Assembly (NCBI GenBank): GCA_031283505.1
Contig: JAITBO010000339.1
Location: forward strand, 1-6,655
From: Treponema sp.
GTDB lineage: Bacteria; Spirochaetota; Spirochaetia; Treponematales; Breznakiellaceae
Length of the DNA stretch: 6,655 bases
Reading direction: 5' to 3'
Positions 6,201 through 6,655 of the stretch are shown one piece after another; the first letter of the stretch is position 1, and the number at the start of each line of letters is the position of its first letter. The notes under the pieces were generated by a model. It searched no databases, was not told where the DNA came from, and saw nothing but the letters and a program-made list of their open reading frames with translations. A program made the translations under genes and the position numbers.

Positions 6201-6229
6201 TTGACAATATGTATTATAGTGCATATTAT
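6201..6229 (+). promoter_or_regulatory. Consensus promoter of the toxin gene
   Basis: A perfect TTGACA at 6201-6206 and TATTAT at 6224-6229 are 17 bases apart. The predicted start of transcription (about 6235-6237) coincides with the ATG at 6235, so the mRNA would be leaderless or nearly so. There is no Shine-Dalgarno sequence in the bases before the ATG. Confidence 0.7.
6206..6227. promoter_or_regulatory. Inverted repeat inside the toxin promoter, candidate operator
   Basis: AATATG (6206-6211) and CATATT (6222-6227) form a 6-bp inverted repeat with 10 bases between, and the inner bases TATA add partial symmetry. It spans the spacer and overlaps the -10 box, the usual place for autorepression by a HigA-type antitoxin. 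AT-rich sequence makes chance symmetry possible. Confidence 0.4.
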
Positions 6230-6234
6230 GAATT

Positions 6235-6606
6235 ATGTGGGAAATATATGTGGCAGATGAATATTTGGAATGGTTTTCCAGATTATCCGAACATGATAAA
6301 GAGGCTATTCTTATAAAAGTTCATTTATTGGTTGAATTTGGACCTGAACTATCAAGACCTCATGCCGATACATTGCATGGTTCAAAAATAACTAATATGA
6401 AAGAATTAAGAGCAAAAACAAATGGGCATATTTATAGAATAGCATATTATTTTAACAATAAACGACAGGGAATATTATTAGCAGGCGGGGATAAAAAAGG
6501 CATGGATGAAAAACTGTTTTATAAGGATTTGATTAGGCCGGATTCAACTGGTAAGTGCAACACCGCCGCATTCGGCAAAAACCTCAGCGGGGGTTTTAAA
6601 ACCTAA
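6235..6606 (+). pseudogene. HigB/Gp49-type toxin (RelE superfamily), C-terminus replaced by IS30 sequence
   Basis: Residues 1-101 match the phage-derived Gp49-like/HigB toxin family (ribosome-dependent mRNA endonucleases of type II toxin-antitoxin systems). They contain DEYLEWFSRLS (8-18), FGPELSRPHADTLHGSKI (35-52), MKELRAKTNGHIYRIAYYF (55-73) and ILLAGGDKKGMDEKLFYKDL (80-99). The family normally continues after KDLI with a helix such as an A-x-x-x-Y/F-x-x-H tail. Here everything from about residue 102 (position 6538) is IS30-derived, read in an irrelevant frame to the stop at 6604-6606. Most of the RNase fold and its basic residues remain, so some activity is possible. About one third of bases are G or C, against over 60% in the upstream radical SAM gene, indicating separate acquisition. 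In higBA loci the XRE-type antitoxin follows the toxin; none is visible here. Confidence 0.8.
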
Positions 6607-6655
6607 ACACTTCATCGGCGTTGCATTAATCTTGCTTACTACCTTATCTATTCTT
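6538..6655 (-). mobile_element. 3' end of an IS30-family insertion sequence, running off the window
   Basis: The toxin frame changes character at about 6535-6542 and the minus strand then carries the C-terminus of an IS30-family transposase. The terminal bases ATTCAACTGGTAAGTGCAAC (6542-6561) on the plus strand are a plausible element end, because IS30-type elements often finish only a few bases after the transposase stop. The exact boundary and the other end are not visible. Confidence 0.75.
6544..6655 (-). CDS. IS30-family transposase, C-terminal fragment (partial)
   Basis: Read from the window edge, the minus strand gives 36 codons ending at TGA (6546-6544): RIDKVVSKINATPMKCLGF followed by KTPAEVFAECGGVALTS. 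The pattern 'N-x-x-P-x-x-x-L-G-[FYW]-K-T-P-A-E-V-F' is the well-known end of IS30-family DDE transposases, after the catalytic glutamate region. No lesion is seen in this part, but only the last tenth of the protein is inside the window, so whether the transposase is intact cannot be judged. Its insertion is what truncated the toxin gene. Confidence 0.85.
   Translation of the reverse strand, partial: RIDKVVSKINATPMKCLGFKTPAEVFAECGGVALTS

Noticed and set aside
6550..6643. Inverted repeats TGCAACACCG / CGGCGTTGCA, GGTAAG / CTTAC and AAAACC / GGTTTT near the right edge
   Set aside because: They fall inside the IS30 transposase coding sequence and are explained by its codons. One mismatch and uneven spacing make a functional structure unlikely, though a weak terminator at 6578-6597 cannot be excluded.

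Overview
The window suggests a mid-to-high GC bacterium. The gene content (an isoamylase-type glycogen debranching enzyme, an Aat-like transferase, a cobalamin-domain radical SAM protein of the 'DRTFN' type, and IS3 and IS30 remnants) recalls host-associated spirochetes such as the termite-gut Treponema. That assignment is inference from memory of these families, not from a database search, and confidence is moderate to low.

Layout, left to right. (1) Positions 1-101 hold a compact non-coding block of GGTCTG-type repeats bounded by a perfect 14-bp inverted repeat. (2) Positions about 102-897, minus strand, are a decayed IS3-family insertion sequence. orfA (472-814) is complete in outline but broken by a 2-nt deletion and two short palindromic insertions that each add a stop. 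orfB (about 117-472) has a 14-nt frameshifting insertion and lost its whole DDE catalytic domain. (3) A strong sigma70-like promoter (901-929) sits just outside the presumed IS end and drives an Aat-like aminoacyl-tRNA-protein transferase gene (948-1715). A 14-bp stem-loop (1743-1774) follows. (4) A tightly packed plus-strand group follows: glycogen debranching enzyme glgX (1848-4013), a HAD-fold 5'(3')-deoxyribonucleotidase-like protein (4026-4652) and a B12-binding-domain radical SAM protein (4671-6152). Gaps are only 12-18 bp, so they are probably cotranscribed. (5) An AT-rich HigB/Gp49-type (RelE superfamily) toxin gene starts at 6235 under its own consensus-like promoter. Its C-terminus and any following antitoxin are cut off by (6) the 3' end of an IS30-family transposase gene on the minus strand (6544 to the window edge).

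How the parts relate: the central genes look like ordinary chromosomal housekeeping or metabolic genes (glycogen breakdown, nucleotide clean-up, an uncharacterised radical SAM reaction). They are bracketed by accessory DNA, with a dead IS3 on the left and a toxin gene interrupted by IS30 on the right. The points most worth a second look are the Aat-like protein that lacks residues proposed as catalytic in E. coli Aat, the palindromic stop-bearing insertions inside the dead transposase, and the apparently leaderless toxin gene separated from its antitoxin. I do not see a clear new multi-gene system.
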